Below are positions 34,520-45,246 of a DNA stretch of 64,000 nt, piece after piece. This DNA comes from Lasiodiplodia sp. COLG20 (taxonomy: Eukaryota > Ascomycota > Dothideomycetes > Botryosphaeriales > Botryosphaeriaceae): positions 32,123 through 96,122 of the forward strand of contig VNWV01000041.1 of NCBI GenBank assembly GCA_009801085.1. The letters are read 5' to 3'. A program made the position numbers and the translations under genes. Below the pieces are notes generated by a model, which was given only the letters and a program-made list of their open reading frames with translations, ran no database searches and was not told where the DNA came from. Positions within the stretch are counted from its first letter, which is position 1, and every line of letters starts with the position of its first letter.

Positions 34520-36663
34520 ATGTGCGGTATCACAGCGTCTGTCGCCCTATCCAGTGGGCTCGCGAATGGCTATTCTAATGGCCATACCGATGACGGCACA
34601 GCAACCAAAGTGCTCGCAGAACAACTACAAAAGTCACTCCACGTCATCAGTCACCGCGGACCAGACGACTCGGGCACGTGGCTGAGCCCAGACGGCCGCA
34701 TCGGGCTCGGACACTGCCGGCTTTCGATCAACGACATCACGCCGTCGGGCCACCAGCCGCTGCACAGCGACTGCGGCCAGCTGCACGCCGTCGTCAACGG
34801 CGAGATCTACGACCACGACCGCCTGCGCGCCGAGTGCGCGACCCAGCACGGCTACGCTTTCACCGGCGAGAGCGACAGCGAGCTCGTGCTTGCCCTGTAC
34901 AAGATACACGGCGCGCCTGGCATGTTCGAGCACCTGCGTGGCGAGTTCGCCTTTGTGCTGGTCGACACTCGCGAGGGCTGCCGCCGCGTCGTAGTCGGCC
35001 GTGACCGCTTCGGCATCAAGCCCCTGATGTGGACGGTCGTTGCGGGCCGCTTGCTCCTGGCGGCTGAGGCGAAGGCCTTCCTGCCCATGGGATGGAAGCC
35101 TGAGTGGGATGTTGCCGGCATTGTGGAATGTGGATGGGCTCTGGATGACAGGACGCTGTTCAAGGACTTGCGGAAGCTGCTGCCGGGCCATTGGATGGAG
35201 GTGACTGAGGAACGCGGCATAGAGATGCACAGATACTGGGACGCTGAGTATGCTGACAAGGTGAGCCGTCATTTCTTTATCTGTAACTAAGTGCTGATGA
35301 AAAACAGACCAAAGTCGAGACTCGCAGCGTCGAGGAGATGATACTAGGAGTGCGTGAGCGGCTAGTCGAAGCCATCCGGCTGAGGCTCAGAGCCGACGTC
35401 CCCGTGGGCGTTTACCTCTCTGGTGGAATTGACTCGTCGGCAGTGGCAGGCATCGTGACGCAGCTGGCTCGCGAGGAGCACGTCAAGCTCGGAAGCCAGG
35501 AAGCCACGCGAGTGGCATGTTTCAGTGTTCAATTCCCCAAGGCGTCAGGATACGATGAGTCAAGTATCGCGGAGCGTACTGCTGAATGGCTTGGTGTCGA
35601 GGTGATCAAGAAGGATGTTGACGAAGCAACGCTGGCGCGGGACTTTGCCGACACTGCCTACCACAGCGAGCACCACCATTTCGACATGAACAGCGTCGCC
35701 AAATTCGCTCTGTCTTCCCTCACTCGAGAACGAGGATTCAAGGTTGTACTCACCGGAGAGGGTGCTGATGAGCATTTCGCCGGCTATCCCTTTTTCCCGG
35801 CAGAGTTCCTACGTGAGCCTGACCTGGCCTTGCCAGACTCGGTTCTCGCCACCGACCACGAGCTACGAGAGGGAATGCAGCGTAAAGCGGATGCTGAGCT
35901 TCAGGCCATCATGCGTATGCTCGGAGCCAATACCGAGGGCAGCAACTTTGCCGGCACCCTCCTGGTTGGGCACCCACCCCTCGAGTCCTTCAGCCCGTGG
36001 GTACGCGAGCAACACGCCAGTCTTGACCGCCACTCGGTTATCATGAACTCGCACTCCCCCGAGGTCCTCGACAAAATGCACAACCGCTGGCATCCGCTGC
36101 ACTCGGCGCTCTACATGTGGACCAAGAGCACCTTCCCCAACGTCCTGCTGGCATGCCTGGGCGACCGCACCGACATGGCCCACAGCATCGAGTCCCGCAC
36201 TCCCTTCCTCGACCACCACCTGGCTGAATACGTCAATGCTCTGCCTCCCAGCCTCAAAATTGCCTACAACCCTCCTGCCGAGGGAGACCACGATGACATC
36301 GAGAGCCATGGCCCCGTTTGGAAGGCGTCCGGCAAAGCTCTCCAGTCTCTCTCGGCCAAGTGGATCCTGCGCGAGGCCGTGCGTCCCTACATCACCGACG
36401 AGCTGTACCGCCGCAAGAAAGTTCCCTTCTTGGCCCCGAGCAAGTGGCCCAAGGGAGGCCCCCTGCACCGCATGTTTAAAGACATGTTAACTCGCGATGC
36501 CGTCGAGCAGCTGGGCTTCTTCGAGTATTCCGTTGTTGAGGATGCGCTGCGCCGCGCTTTCGGCGAGGATCCTGACCCGCTGGCGTTCCGGACCCTGGCG
36601 TACGTTGGTGCGTGGGTGACACTGTCGAAGAGGTTCGGCGTGAAGAAGGCTGGTGTGTGTTAA
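34520..36663 (+). CDS. Asparagine-synthetase-like glutamine amidotransferase
   Basis: Two exons (34520-35260 and 35308-36663), about 698 residues. The N-terminal class II glutaminase starts with the required nucleophile Cys2 (MCGITASV) and shows HRGPDDSGTW, VVNGEIYDH, GESDSELVL and GRDRFGIKPL. The C-terminal synthetase domain has the ATP-binding PP-loop VYLSGGIDSSAVAG, then VLTGEGADEHFAGY and SIESRTPFLDHHLAEY. It would take ammonia from glutamine and form an amide from an adenylated carboxylate. It is longer than house-keeping asparagine synthetase and sits in accessory DNA, so it may amidate a metabolite rather than aspartate. Next to it is a metallo-beta-lactamase-fold gene in the same direction. 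Confidence 0.92.
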
Positions 36664-37044
36664 CTCTTGTCTGCGAGAAGAAGAAGGGAAAAGAAAATAG
36701 ACACGGCTACAAATGTCTCGCTCATCATACTCAAGACGTGATGAACAGTGTATCATTGCTGCATTCATTGATAATGTCCGCGCATCGTTATATTTCTAGT
36801 CGTGGAAGGAATGGAAATGTTTACAGTCCCATCTACCTCTCGTTTACATATATCAATTTCTGATGTAAATCAATTTCCTCGATGATTTCGTGCTTGAGAC
36901 AGTCGTGTGCTTCATGATGACGTCACAATGTGGTTGTAATGACACTGCATTTCTGCACACCACGCCCTTAGCATTTAACGATCCGCTGACCCTGCTAACA
37001 ACTTTCACAGTTCTGCTGCCATCTACTCGTACATTGAGATCAAG

Positions 37045-38181
37045 ATGAAACACTCCAGTCTCGTGCTCGACCCTTCGAAGACGCAGCCTCCGATTCGGAA
37101 TGCTGTAGCTGGTTCCGTACCGGTGTCTCTCCCTTCTCCCAAAGAAGTAAAAGTAGCCTCCACTGATGCTGGAGGCGAGAACTCCAGTATCTACTTTATC
37201 GGAACTGCCACGACTATTTTGGAATGGGAAGGTGCTCGGATTATGACAGACCCTAACTTCTTGCACGCTGGCGACCATGTCCACCTCGGTCCAGGTGTTG
37301 AGGGAACGCGACAGACGAACCCTGCAATCGACCTGCCACAGCTTCCACACATCGATGCAGTTCTACTTTCGCACTACCATGCCGACCACTTTGACCAGGA
37401 AGTGGAAGCGTCTCTGCGGAGGTCGCTGCCCATCATCACAACACCGCATGCGAAAAGTCATCTGACCAACAAAGGTGATAACGAGAGGTTTAGTCAAGTG
37501 TTTGATTTGGATTTTTTTGAGGGCATGTTCCTCGATATCAAGCGCCCTTCAGAGGATGGCCGTATTCCCGCTATGAAAATCACCGGCATGCCTGGAAAAC
37601 ATGTACCACCCGGTCCGGCAGGAGCATTGAAGGCAGCCAACGAACTACTCCAGGCGGTGCCTCCGACAAATGGCTGGATGGTTGAGCTTGGATTCAAGGA
37701 CACGGCCGAGGAAGATGCATCATTCAACTGCGGCTACCGGTGAGTTGAGAAAACTGACGGTGGTACAGTCGGCTGACTTAAGCCTAGCATCTACATATCA
37801 GGCGATACGCTTATGGTTGATGAGCTCAAGGAAATTCCAGAGAGATACAAATATCAGAACATTGACTTGATGCTAATACATCTTGGCGGCACCACAATTC
37901 CCGGGCCGAAAATGCCACTGCTGATGGTGACGATGGATGCGAAACAAGGCGTCGAGCTCGTCAGGTTGATTGACCCAGGGTTGACTATTCCGATCCACTT
38001 CGAGTATGTAATGTTGCCACGTTCAAAATTAGTGCACATGCTGACTCTGAGCAACAGCGATTACGATGTTTTCTTGTCCCCCTTATCCGACTTCAAGAAC
38101 GCCATCGAGGAAGCTGGGTTCAGCAACAGAGTACTATATCTGGACCGCAAAGACCAGTTCAAGTTCGTAGTGAAGCGTTAG
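37045..38181 (+). CDS. Metallo-beta-lactamase-fold hydrolase
   Basis: Start at 37045 (MKHSSLVLDP). One intron at about 37740 joins NCGYR to IYISGDT. The metal-binding signature is clear: AVLLSHYHADHFDQ (HxHxDH), preceded by YFIGTATTILEWEGARIMTDPNF and followed by the ligand blocks GDT and IHLGGTT. The terminal IPIHFEYVMLP supplies another His. The fold matches UlaG-like or RNase-Z-like soluble hydrolases, with no signal peptide. It follows the amidotransferase by about 380 bases in the same orientation. The substrate is unknown; lactone, lactam or phosphoester hydrolysis are all possible for this fold. Confidence 0.87.
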
Positions 38182-38650
38182 CCGTATCGCTTGCACTATG
38201 TCTCGTTGGAAGCCCTGCTTGCCGTATTTTCCAGAACGCGAAGCTCACCAGATGTAATATAGTACTGTAGAGCTCGATAAATATGATCACGTGGTCCAAT
38301 ATACTTTCGAATTGCAACCCTTCAAAGTCTTCTAACACCCGCAGGGATCTATGGAAAGAAAAGACAAAACAAGACTCTATCATGTAGCAAAACACCTTGC
38401 AAAATGGGGGCTGTTACACAGTCCGCATTTTAGCGCGAGAATCTATCTCAATTCTCCGTTTTCCGGCCGTGACTTTAAATCTCCCTTTCCGGGTTGTCCG
38501 CCATGCATCATGCCCCTGACCATGGTTACACACGGGCGGAGATGGAGGATGTAGATCTCCGGGTAATAGGAAAGCCGCACTGAGTCGCTAGACCGCTTTT
38601 TTGAAACATCAAAAATTATCCACTTCGCATTCCCATGGTGCACCGCAAAA

Positions 38651-39999
38651 ATGTCGAGCCAGCAGGTTACCGTCACCACTTCTGACGGTGTCGACATTAC
38701 AACTGGTGTGTAGATGCTCACGTGCGCCGTATTGTTCCACGGCATCATCGGCTGACAGTAAACCAGAGCGACAGGTTGCCGAGGTCTCCATCCTCATCAA
38801 AAATCTCCTCTCGGACTTTGGATTCCAGTCTGATGACTTGATACCAGTTATTCCAATACCCAATGCACGTGCCGACTTGACGTCCTGAATGATGATTTAC
38901 TAACACGGAGGAAAAGGTCAACGAGCGGGTAATGCACAAGGTGCTTGAGTGGTGTAAGCGCTACAGGACCGATGGTGCGACCGACAACCATGATTGCAGC
39001 ACCTGGAATGAAGAATTCATTCAGGTCGACGACTTCATGCTCATTGAGATCATCCGGGTAACCCGTCCTGTTCTGAGAAATCGTTTCACTTTTCCTCAGT
39101 GAGATCGCTGATCAAGGTGTTGTAATTCGCAGGCCTCGAACTACTTGGACATCGATGCGCTTCTTGACCTCAGTTGGAAAATAGCGGCAAGCAGAATATC
39201 AGCAAAATCCCTCGCAGGAATCAAAAACATGTTCAAAATCGGAGATTATCGGATTCCGCGGCATAGTGGTCTCGGCTCTTCTGGATATCCCGAGACGCGT
39301 GATATTCTCCCATTTGTCACCACCTTCCAACCTACCCTCACTGGCACCTTGCTCGTAAGTCAGTGTTTCGAATGCGCTCTTCCGGCTGAGCTGGTGAATC
39401 CAATCGTGTCTCTTGGCTACAGCCCGTGGATGGTGAAACGCAAAGTGGAGGATGCCGACTACTACGCCGACGACGCGGTCGATGGAAGCATGGCTGGACT
39501 TTACCTCGTCACCGAGTCGATCCCCTACCCGGATCCATCGATTGGAATTCATCGAGTTGTCCCGAAACGGATTATCTTTCAAACCAGAGCAGCGGATCAG
39601 GGAGTGGCTCTTGGCCCAAATGAAACCACTGCAGATATCGACTCGTGGTTTGAAGCCAGTATTCTACGACCTTTGCCTGGAAGCCTTAAAGGCGATGACT
39701 TGAACGCAGCCCTTAAGGAGAGCGAAGATGGCGAAGATGGGTTTCCAGAACATTACAACTCTGTTAGCAACGCAGCTGAGGATCTGAAAGAGAAAGGCTG
39801 GGAATTTGTGAAGACCGATGACGGGGAGGTCTCTTGGAGGGTATGCAACAATATCAAGGAGAGGAAAAAAATCCGTGACTACAGAGTTGAATGGAGCAGC
39901 GGAGTTAAAACAGAAGTAGAGAAGAGAAGAGGGGTAGAGAAAGGAGAAGGTGAGGAATTTTTAGAAAAGTTGAAGCCGGGATCCATCGTTGTACTCTAG
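38651..39999 (+). CDS. SKP1-domain protein fused to an unrecognised C-terminal domain
   Basis: The spliced N-terminal half is a SKP1 homologue: MSSQQVTVTTSDGVDITT, then ERQVAEVSILIKNLLSDFG, IPIPN, RVMHKVLEWCKRY, FIQVDDFMLIEII and ASNYLDIDALLDLSWK. The introns need an acceptor at 38768 and apparently a GC donor near 38870. The SKP1 C-terminal helix region ends at about FKIG (39240), where normal SKP1 would finish soon after. Here the frame stays open for about 250 more codons to 39999, with blocks such as GYSPWMVKRKVEDADYYADD and FQTRAADQG-x-SWFEASILRP and a charged tail. I do not recognise that domain. The protein could tie a binding domain directly to a cullin scaffold. A missed intron or stop is the main alternative. 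Confidence 0.7.
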
Positions 40000-40420
40000 G
40001 CGAGGGCTGAGGTAAGCAACTTGCAATACTTTTGTGTCTTTAACGAAAATACCTCTGACTGGTTAGTAGGAAGAAGGCTCTATCAATTTTGTAAGAGCGG
40101 CGGCAATCGAGATCGAATTCGAGGTGCCGTGAATGTTGTTTGGATAAGTCGTACATCCAATTCTATAGAGTTTCTTTGTTCATACGGAGTACATATCATT
40201 GAGTAAGCAACGATGGGTAATCTCTAGCTTTCTGGGCACCTTTAGCTATTTCTGATTGGGCTTAAAATTTCGGATTGCGTGGACGTAAATATTGACATAT
40301 CTATATGCGTGTAGTAATTACATCGGATGAAGCACCATTGAAATTGAGACCCGAGAATTTACAGCATCATTTAGTGGATATTATTCTTCGAGACAAAAGA
40401 TGCATTTATCGATGAAATTT
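40000..40420. other. Intergenic region, nothing recognised
   Basis: 3' flanks of the SKP1-fusion gene and of the S33 peptidase, AT-rich. No gene, repeat or RNA was recognised. Confidence 0.4.
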
Positions 40421-42228
40421 TCAAAGCAGGACATCTTGCCAAGTCTTGTTTGAAAACAGAGGGACATCCGCCTCACAAACGGTTCCCGGATCGGGTAGCG
40501 TGCCATTCAGCAAGTACGCCTGAACAGCCTTGGTAGTGCATAGAGAAACCTGCGCCGGAGAGGTATGCTGTGAAGAGAGAACCTGAAGTTAGCATTGAAC
40601 GACTAAACATCAGGGAATGTAGCACTTACCCCGAACCCGTTATGCTGCAACGCCACACTCCCTTCGAATCCCTCACTGACATTCTTTGCCGAAGCCAACG
40701 GTGTGACGGGATCATACACACTCCCAATAAGCAGGATAGGATGCTTCGTTTTTACGTTGAAATCACCCGTGTATCGCTCCTTCGCCTGCGTCCGCCATCG
40801 GCCGCAAGTGGCAGAGAGGCCCGCCGAAGTATCACCTGCCAACCGACTTCTCTCGTTGAGCGCTTCCATTGCCGGCAGGATCGTCTTGTCGAACCCGTTC
40901 CTTGCCGGGTCTGCCCACGCAGACACGTCACCACCTTTGTCGCCACACTGGATGCCTTTCTGCGCGTCTGTGCCCGCGGATGCTGTGACTGATTCTGAAC
41001 CTGCCATCGCTTCTGTGATCACGGTATGGTTTTTGCTCAAAAGACCATCTAGTAGAGCCATGATTGATGGGTAGTTGATCGGGTTGTACAGGCCGAGGAG
41101 AATGTAGCCGCGGACCAGGTGGTAGTCGATGAGGATGCCACTCAAGGAGATGGGGCGTTGTTTGAGTTCCTCCATAAGCGAGTAGACGTCCTTTTCCAGG
41201 GATTCAGCGGTTTTGTTCGAGCCGGCGAGAGCGCAGCGCTCGGGGCCTGCCTCCACGCAGGCGGACAGGACGCCGGCGAAGGTTTTGTCAGTGTCGGTGA
41301 ACATCTCGATATCACTTGAGAGAGTGGTATTAGTATGGGCTTGGAATAGTTTGTAAAGACGGAGAACCTACTGGCCGTGGTAGTATTCGTGCGGATTTTG
41401 GACGCCATCCAGAATGACCCGGTCCATCCTGTCTGGGAACATCGCGGCAACCGTTGCGCCGAGCGTGGTACCATACGAGAGCCCTGAAGCTCGTAATTAG
41501 TATCACTATCTGCTGTAGTGACCAGTTTGTCCTCACCAATATATCTGAGCAACCCGTCCTCTCCAAGTGCGTCGACGATGCGCATCATGTCTCTTGCCAC
41601 GAATGCTGTTCCGATAAGGCTCCCCGTATCCTTGTTATTGGCCTCGCAGCTCTCCACCAGGAGGTCCGCAAGGCCCCAGAGCCGTCCAGGCATGACATCG
41701 GAGGCATTTCCAGAAAGCATCTGGATTGTCACTCCGGCTGCCAGCCTCTCAGCGTCGTTCTTGTAGCACGAATACGGCAACGCATTCCCGGTCCCTCTGC
41801 ATTGACATCTCGTGTCAGTACATCCGTCAATGTTCAACGGAAAGGACATCTCGTTACCTTGGATCGAACGTAATGAGGTCATGGTATCCTCCAGTAATAG
41901 CTTGGAGCTTCTGTGCACCGCTTGCCAGAGTATCACGTCCAGTGAATCCGGGACCGCCAAAGTTCAGCAGCACGCTACCCTTTGATGGCGTCTTTGCGGC
42001 CGGCACTTTCAGGAGCTCGAGGGTGAGCGTTTCGGTTGAGTTTGGAGATGAATAATCCAGCGGCACAGTGAAATTCGCACACTCAATTGGTAGGGTACCG
42101 TTCAAAGTGCAAGAACCCCATTGGATCCCCTGGTCCCGGGCCTGGGTAGGGTGGCTTGGTTGAATAATAGCACAAACAGCGCTGGCTTGAAGCAAGAATG
42201 TATAAAGCAAATGAGGTTTGGACAACAT
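40421..42228 (-). CDS. Secreted S33-family (TAP-like) peptidase/hydrolase
   Basis: Alpha/beta-hydrolase of the tripeptidyl-aminopeptidase type. Start at 42228 (MLSKPHLLYTFLLQASAVCA), giving a clear signal peptide, so it is secreted. The first block is IQWGSCTLNGTLPIECANFTVPLDY, with LLNFGGPGFTG as the oxyanion region. The nucleophile elbow GLSYGTTLGA is near 41480, the acid in IGSVYDPVTPLASA near 40720, and the catalytic His in QHNGFGH is split by the last intron. The C-terminal TAP-like part (AVQAYLLNGTLPDPGT) ends at 40421. A TATATAA box lies about 70 bases upstream (42296-42305). It probably releases short peptides or small acyl groups outside the cell. Confidence 0.9.
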
Positions 42229-42295
42229 GTTGGAAGTGGAGGAGTATGTCGGGCTGAGGATGAAAGTGAGAGGCTCTTTGTTGCGCTTACAGTCC

Positions 42296-42305
42296 GTTAT
42301 ATACC
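42296..42305 (-). promoter_or_regulatory. TATA box of the S33 peptidase gene
   Basis: The minus strand reads GGTATATAAC, 68-77 bases upstream of the ATG at 42228. Spacing and sequence suit a fungal TATA element. Confidence 0.45.
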
Positions 42306-43532
42306 TTGCTGTTATTTCTTTCGATGCGCGACAGAGACTGCCAGCCGTTATTCTTAGCAGTGTCAAAGGAGGCTTAGAGGATCATCAAGCAAGGCGATTT
42401 ACACGCGTGTACAAAAAAGGAAATGCCAAGCAGAAAGAAAAAAATAAAATGAGCGGACTCCGATGGGTTAGGCTCGAAGATGACGTCACAATACCTATCG
42501 ACGGCGAAACGATTGCGAAGGAGGCTTCAGCTGTCGCGTTTCCCGTGGGGAAACACCGCCACCGCAAGACTCACGGGCCACGGCACAGCCTTGTGTAAAA
42601 TACGCGTGTTGGCATTTGTCAGCGCTAAGGAACATATTCGGCTCGGCGCGCTGTCGCCAAGCCTTCTAGTTCTTACGTGCAGATACGCGTATACGGAGGA
42701 TTCATACTAAAAATCCCGTTCGCCGATCGCTGCCAAATTCCACGCCGGGGCGGAAGAGACTTTCAGAAAAACGATCAGCATTAAAGACAAAAGAAAAAGC
42801 ATTTCCTCTGACACACGTGTTAATTTTCCCTTGGACAAATACTTTCAGATAAATATATCGGTTCCCTACTAGAAATTCTTTCTGGCTCGGAACATGACAC
42901 CAGTTTCTGCATGGCAATCATTAAAATTAAAAGGAGGAATGTCGCACCGTTCTTTATGGAACAGGGCACGGGTGGCAGGCGGATTACTCACACACAGAAA
43001 TACAAGAAGGAAGAAATAGCGCCTAGAGAATTTGCGGATTCGTCTCATGGACCAGAACTAGAATCGATCACGGCGGGGTTTGAAATTGTAGGTGAAGAGG
43101 GTGTACTTGACTAGGAGTTTAGTGGTGCAGGAGATAGCGCAATAAATTACGATTGTTTGCGGTCGAAATCTTGGGAACATTCAACAATAATTATCGGAGA
43201 TTTCTTCAAGAATGCTATAAATATGACATTTGACCATCTGTTCAATGAGGCTTCGGGCTGCGTATGCGAGTGGTTGCACTAGCATCATCTGGGCACATTG
43301 CCGCGGGCCTTGCTACTGCCGCGGGCCTTGCTACTGCAGCGGGTTGAGCGGGGCAGCCCAACCGAGTTTGTTTACACTCAAGTGCAACATGTAATTGAGG
43401 CAAGCAGTGAAGGGAGTGGGAGGTCGGAGCAGGCGCAGACCACTGTGATTTGAAACGTGCTACCCGTTCATTGATTTCCCTTCCTTTACGGCGACGTACA
43501 TGCGAAGCGGTCTGTTAAAGACCCCAGGCTGC
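42306..43532. other. Intergenic region with a short tandem repeat
   Basis: Upstream flank of the peptidase and 3' flank of the arrestin-like gene. A 67-codon frame at 42911-43114 has no recognisable domain. The 18-bp tandem repeat is listed separately. Confidence 0.4.
43300..43343. repeat. 18-bp tandem repeat, about 2.4 copies
   Basis: Two perfect copies of GCCGCGGGCCTTGCTACT (43300-43317 and 43318-43335), then a partial, one-base-changed copy. It is GC-rich inside an AT-rich spacer. Confidence 0.75.
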
Positions 43533-44951
43533 TCAAGTTTGATACACTGGCAATTCAGGTTCCACATACTCCTCGGCGCCATATATCTCGTCGAAGACAT
43601 GATCCCCATACGGAGGTGGTGTGATGGCTCCATCTGGACCTTCAAACTGTTGCCCAACCGCTTCCACGTGGTTTATGGAGGCGCAGAGTCTCGGATGAAA
43701 CTCCACTATCAGCTGTACTCAGTTAACAGAGAATTGCTTGGATGCAGAAATGACAGGGATGGAGTGTCGTGAAGGGAAAGACTAACTTTACTGATGTGAC
43801 CTTCTGGGTTTAGTAGATCTACGCAGACCTTCAGTGCGTGACGAATCTTAATCTTCTCATCTTCCACAGTTTGCATAAGCCTATGTCTAGCTGCATCAAC
43901 ATGTAATATGACAGGAAAGCGTAGCGCCTCATCCCGCATCTCCAACTCGCCAATCGGATTTGGGTGCCCTGATGCATGAGATTCCTTGTCATGTGAATGA
44001 GCTGATGACACAGTTGATGCAATGGTTGTAGAAGACTTGTCTTCACACCATGACCGTCCGTCCTTAGTTGCAATAAGAATACGTGTTTGAATGAGCTCAA
44101 CGTGAATCTTGCCGATACGCATATCACGCTTCAACGGGGTCAACGCGAAGTTGATAACCATATCCCTCTCGTGGGCTTGATACAATTTCTGTGAGGAGAC
44201 CTGATAGCTCAACTTGTTCGGCCAAATGTCTGTCGTCTAATACATTATCCTGTGAGTTGAAAAGTCCATGAGTTGGGGAGGAATTATATTATTACCTGCT
44301 CGAGAAGATGGATGTCATCAGCCCAGAATCCCGGGGACTTGGTGACATAAATGTTTTGAGCAGATCGGTAAATCTTTTTCCATCCTCCAGTAGATATTTC
44401 TGCCGTAAGAGAGTATTGTATGTATGAGGATTGAAGACCGTCCACCGTTTCAGGGATGTGTGAACTCAGAGCGATGCTGAACGGCCAGGTGCGAATTCCG
44501 CATATACTTTCCCGGTCAGAGTCCGTATTGTGGCTGGAAGAATGGAGCTGAGTTTCCGTGGACAGTATGCAATCTTCCTGCTGTATCAACTGCTCGTGAG
44601 GATTGTTTGCATTCAACCTGCCTGGGTTGTTATGGTGTTGCCCTCCATCGTTGAAAGAATCAGTAAATTGCCGGACGACGTACACTACTTTTCGAAATCC
44701 TTTGTGGATAATTTTAACATCTTTTACCAGCAAAGGCGTGTGTGTTTCAAGTTCCACCCATCCCGTGAGGTTGAATGGCTCTTCATAGCGGTGGCTCGCT
44801 CGAAAAACGACGTTTGGATTTTCAACGCTGACAATTAAAGCTTGTGTTAGCAAAATTAATAAACGGAGTATGCTGGGACTTACTTCAATTTAATTGTTGG
44901 TTTATAGCGCGAGAAGATTTCAGCTGGAATCGAGGGTCTGAAGCTTAACAT
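43533..44951 (-). CDS. Arrestin-like ubiquitin-ligase adaptor
   Basis: Start at 44951 (MLSFRPSIPAEIFSRYKPTIKL). A short intron leads to NVENPNVVFRASHRYEEPFNLTG, the opening strands of an arrestin-N domain. Next come LLVKDVKIIHKGFRK and the WPFSIALSSHIPETVDG block. The arrestin-C domain follows the intron near 44225-44295 (SYQVSSQKLYQAHERDMVINF). The last exon contains a PPPYGDHVFDEIY motif near the C-terminus. A PPxY motif recruits WW domains of Nedd4/Rsp5-type ligases, and arrestin-related trafficking adaptors use it to direct membrane transporters to endocytosis. A TATA box lies about 80 bases upstream. Intact and ordinary for the family, though rather short. Confidence 0.88.
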
Positions 44952-45030
44952 GTTGCACTGCGAAAATATGAAGTCAGATGAGAAATGCTCGGAGCAGGAC
45001 TTCTTAGTCATGCGTGCATATTGCTCACGT

Positions 45031-45040
45031 CTTTTTATAC
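45031..45040 (-). promoter_or_regulatory. TATA box of the arrestin-like gene
   Basis: The minus strand reads GTATAAAAAG, 80-89 bases upstream of the ATG at 44951, in the expected fungal range. Confidence 0.5.
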
Positions 45041-45246
45041 CCCTTATCGGACTGTTTCCACATGGCGCGTTCTTCAGACGGACCGAATTCCACATGGGGA
45101 AACTCCGCGCAGCCGGCTGCTGACCTGGATTTCACTGGCGATTTCTTTTGCAATTCACCGCAAATGACACTAGCCTTGGCAGCATCTGTGAGTCAAGCGT
45201 GTTCACGACAATTATTCTTTGCGGGCAGGGCTGCTCCAACAAAAGA

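Noticed and set aside
34634..35272. Minus-strand open frame of 212 codons
   Set aside because: Antisense shadow of the asparagine-synthetase glutaminase domain, GC-rich at codon third positions.
35863..36468. Minus-strand open frame of 201 codons
   Set aside because: Antisense to the synthetase domain of the same gene, with no motif.
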